DNA of 64,000 bases, taken from positions 947,501 to 1,011,500 of the forward strand of contig JABAKD010000001.1 in the NCBI GenBank assembly GCA_012845835.1, in the 5' to 3' direction. Numbering within the stretch: position 1 is the first letter of the stretch; each line of letters begins with the position of its first letter. The position numbers and the translations under genes were made by a program. Positions 37,501 to 41,292 of the stretch are shown here, one piece after another. Below the pieces are notes generated by a model. It was not told where the DNA came from. It did not search any database and worked only from the letters and a program-made list of their open reading frames with translations. This DNA comes from Undaria pinnatifida (Eukaryota > Sar > Phaeophyceae > Laminariales > Alariaceae).

Positions 37501-40500
37501 ATTTGTCAATGCTAATGCTGCACGTCGGCCTGGACCAACCCGACCATAGACCAAACCGTAACCCTTGCCCCAACCTTTTGAGGGGCTCGAGGCCGGCAGG
37601 GGCAGTCGGACGGCTCCGAAGCGTGCTTTGGTGGCTTTCTTCGGAAAAAAACGGGCGGCCGAAAGCCCAGCCTCGACCATTGAAGCCGACAACCGGCAAG
37701 AACCTGGTTGCATGCCTTGCATGCCTTGCATGCAATCAACTGCATTGCCCCTCCTTCTTGGCGTATGGCAGCAAAACTCATTTGCAACTTCTGTTTGTCA
37801 CACCTCCTTCGTGTAGAGTATTGCCACCTTGCTCGGTGATAGTATGGTCAAATTCAACTCCACCCCCCAATTGACCACCGGGGTACGTTCGTACATGACA
37901 CCCCTGGAGTATACCACAAGGTGCGATAATTTTTAATAACCCAAGGGGTGTGATTCTCCGCCGTCGGATAAAGTAACCCATACTTGGTTCGAGGTTCTCT
38001 AAAATACGCAATTGCTGAAGGTTTATTGGCAAGCCCTAACCAGAAACGCCTCCGCATGTATGTGGGAAACCTCTTGTTACGAATTACAGCAGTGAGGTGG
38101 TATAGCCACTTCAACGACACCTTGGGACAGGTGATTTCGGTGGTATTTTCTCCATGTATGGTCTTATTTGGTCAAAATCTGGGATAAGACCAAAACAGTC
38201 TTAAATCGGGGTAAATGTCGTGCTTTGCTGTTCCTACTATATATTATTATATATATACGACACTGCCGTGTCGTGGTGGTCCCATTGTAAGGCATACTTT
38301 ATAAGGCGACTACGGCTATAACGCGACCTAAAATGGCTTGATACGACTACAGCGGTAGGAGCTCATACAACGCGAGTCGCCTGATACAGATAGCGTACCT
38401 ATGTATGGCGGGTGGTCACCTTATTCAGACGACACAGAACGAAACACTCAGAAAAACCCCACCTGGTCACACAACAATGCCCCCGAATGTTTTCGCAACT
38501 TCGGCAACCCTCGGTGAAACATGTCGTCCGCCGGGGGCGATACACGCCCTCATATCGAAAGACATGCCCGGATATGACTATCTTTGATCATGCGTGCTGA
38601 GCGCAGTGCGGAGGTGGGTTGTGAAGGTATAAGGCTGTATGGTCCGGGGGGCCGACTGCTACTGCTCTCGCTCTGCGCTGGTCACTCACACGAGGGTTGC
38701 TCTGGATGTTGTTAGGGCCGATCAGAGGTCAGTCAAACAGGTTAACATTAGAGCGTTCATGGCAGAGCGTTACTGCTGTAACGAGTATGCTGTATTTGCA
38801 AATCATGTTCCGGGGTCCTATTTAGCTCGCCGGGAGTGTCTCAGCAAGTGTCAGACGTTCCTGAAAATATCGCGCGAAGGAATTCGTACCTACCAGTACG
38901 GTGCAGTACGATGCAGTAAATTTCAGACGAAAATAATAATAAAAACAAAAAAAACTACCGGTATATGATTGATATTTTACCTGGTAGGTGTTATTGTATC
39001 GCTCCACAGCTACGCTCTATCGCAGTCGATCATGATTAAAAGCTGTTGACCCCTTTACAGCCCCCGAACCCCTCCCTATACTAAATATAAGTAATTTTGT
39101 CCCCAAAAACGGGTTTCCAGTTGTAAAGGGGTTAAGCTGGGCCACGCCACGAAAGGGGCACACGGTACAACACAAGTGCCATCGCAGCTCCAACCGTCAA
39201 AGTTAGCGCTCAAAAAGGTCTTGTTATCGTCGCAAGGCCGCGTAGTACCTACCTGGTACGTGGTGACACAAGTGCCGTCGCAGCTCCAACCGTCAAATTT
39301 AGCGCTCAAAAAGGTTTTGTTATCGTCGCAAGGCCGCATAGTACCTACCTGGTACGTGGTACCTGGTATATAGTATATAGGGCGAGTCGCCTTATGTAGG
39401 TACGGTACCATGGTAGGTACTACTTGGCTATTAAGCGAGTACGAACGTAAGGCGACCCCAAGCCGCTTGCCATTCCAGCAGTAGGCAGCCTTACAACGGA
39501 ACCACCACTGCAGCAGGTACCCGGTATATGTTAATGCTTGTTTGGGCGCAGCAAGGTCTACGAGCAACCCTGCGCCCGCGGAGACAGCAAGAGGTGCATC
39601 TCACTAGTTACAGCAGGGCGCTCGTGCACTTGTGGGCCGGACGCTCGGACGGGCACAGACCGGCCGGTCATGTGCAGTCTGGGTCTTGTACGTAAGGGTA
39701 CAGGTGTTCTTTCTCCTAGTTAAGACCGGGTTTGGGAGAAAGGAGGCAAATCGGTCTTGTCCAGGTTTAAATCGGGACAGGCCGATTTGCCTGGTCTTAT
39801 GCATCCACCTTAGAAGTCAAAACCGGGTGGTTTTAATGTGGGCATACCACCACTACCTGTATCACGCATCCCTGACATATGATGAAAAGTAAACTATAAT
39901 ATACAAATTAGAATAGTAGCACCTGTTGTGCTGATAGTCTGCTGAACAGAGTAATTTATACTAAAAACGGACTTAAATCACACAAGTTTAGCCCCATGTA
40001 TAATATGATATCATATGATACCCGGCACCAGGTGTAACTTGCCAGGTAACAGTTTCGGGACCCCAAGTCTACCGGCCAAAAACGACGAGCGCCATTTAAG
40101 CGCCTAGGAAGGAGCGTGCAGCTGCATTTAGTACGAGTATTGTCCACCTGAACGACGCGTATCTTTACAACTTACAACTCCCTAAACTGCAGTTCAGACA
40201 ACCCTCCTACCCCAGAAACTCAAATTGCTTCGTGTATCAAATGCTGTACTACTGCTGTTGAAATCATCCGTGTTGTTCTACGTTTTTTCTCCCCCAAGTC
40301 CCACGGGGTCACTACAGCATTTGAAAAAAAAAAAAAAAAAGTACGAAGATACTGCTAAAATATGACTTATGGTGCAATATTAAACAACTGAAAGAAATTC
40401 CTTCACGTTACCTTAGAGATCTGCTTGATGGCCTGCAGCGCCGACGGCGACACCGACCCTGCGAAATCGCCCGCCGCCCTCGCCACCGCATCGTCGACCC

Positions 40501-41252
40501 CTCCCGAACCCGCCCCCCCACCACCCGTCACGCTGGAAACCCCCAACGCTCCCCCTACTCCCGCCCCTGCTCCGCCTCCCATTGTCTCAGACCCATCGAC
40601 AGCGGTAGTGGAGGCGGCGGCAGCAGCGACGGCGGCGGAGGCATTAGCGTTGGCGGAACCGACGGCACCACCACCGCCAATACTACCACCACCGCCTCCA
40701 CCACCACCACCAGCCCCACGTTTGCTGGGATCACCGTACCCTGCCGGCCCCTCCCGCTCCTGGTGGGAAACGCCTCCGGCGACAGCCGGCGACGGTCCGG
40801 TTTGCGTCTGTGGTGCGCCAACTTGCTGCTGCAGGGTCACCGCGGTGACGGAGGATCCTTGGTGTTGGCTATCTCCACCACCGCCACCACCACCACCACC
40901 ACCACTGCCGCCGCCGCCGCCTCCGCCGACATTGATTACAACGCTGTTGCTGCTGTTGGATGAGGAGTTTGTAGTGGTGGTGGCGGTGGCGATGCCGTTT
41001 CCGACGGAGGGGGGGGCGTGTTGTCCACCGACCCCGCCGCCACCGGATTGCCAAGGTGCTATTGCCGCCTGGGGGGAGGGGCGGGGTAAAGCGGCGGGGC
41101 TCATGCCATAGCCTGGCCGTGCGGGAGGCTTGTACAGTGCTGAAGCGGAAAAGCTGGGGTTGCCGTGCTGCTGCTGTTGCTGCTGTTGTGCCTGTTGCTG
41201 TGCTTGCTGCTGCTGTGCCTGCTGCTGATGTTGCTGGTGCTGATGATGCTGT

Positions 41253-41292
<40 letters not shown>

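Larger units (their letters stand above)
25324..40411 (-). other. Intron 1 (15.1 kb)
   Basis: Inferred from phase continuity between exons 1 and 2. Filled with SINEs, foldback elements, GGGTC satellites and other repeats listed separately. Stretches without recognisable content: 28840-28990, 29360-30450, 33000-33650, 37200-38900 and 39370-40400. Within 37440-37750 the GC content rises and several frames are open, but none shows a known motif. Confidence 0.5.

Noticed and set aside
37400-37880. Overlapping open frames on both strands in a GC-rich patch
   Set aside because: None carries a recognisable motif or splice structure compatible with the neighbouring exons; left unannotated.
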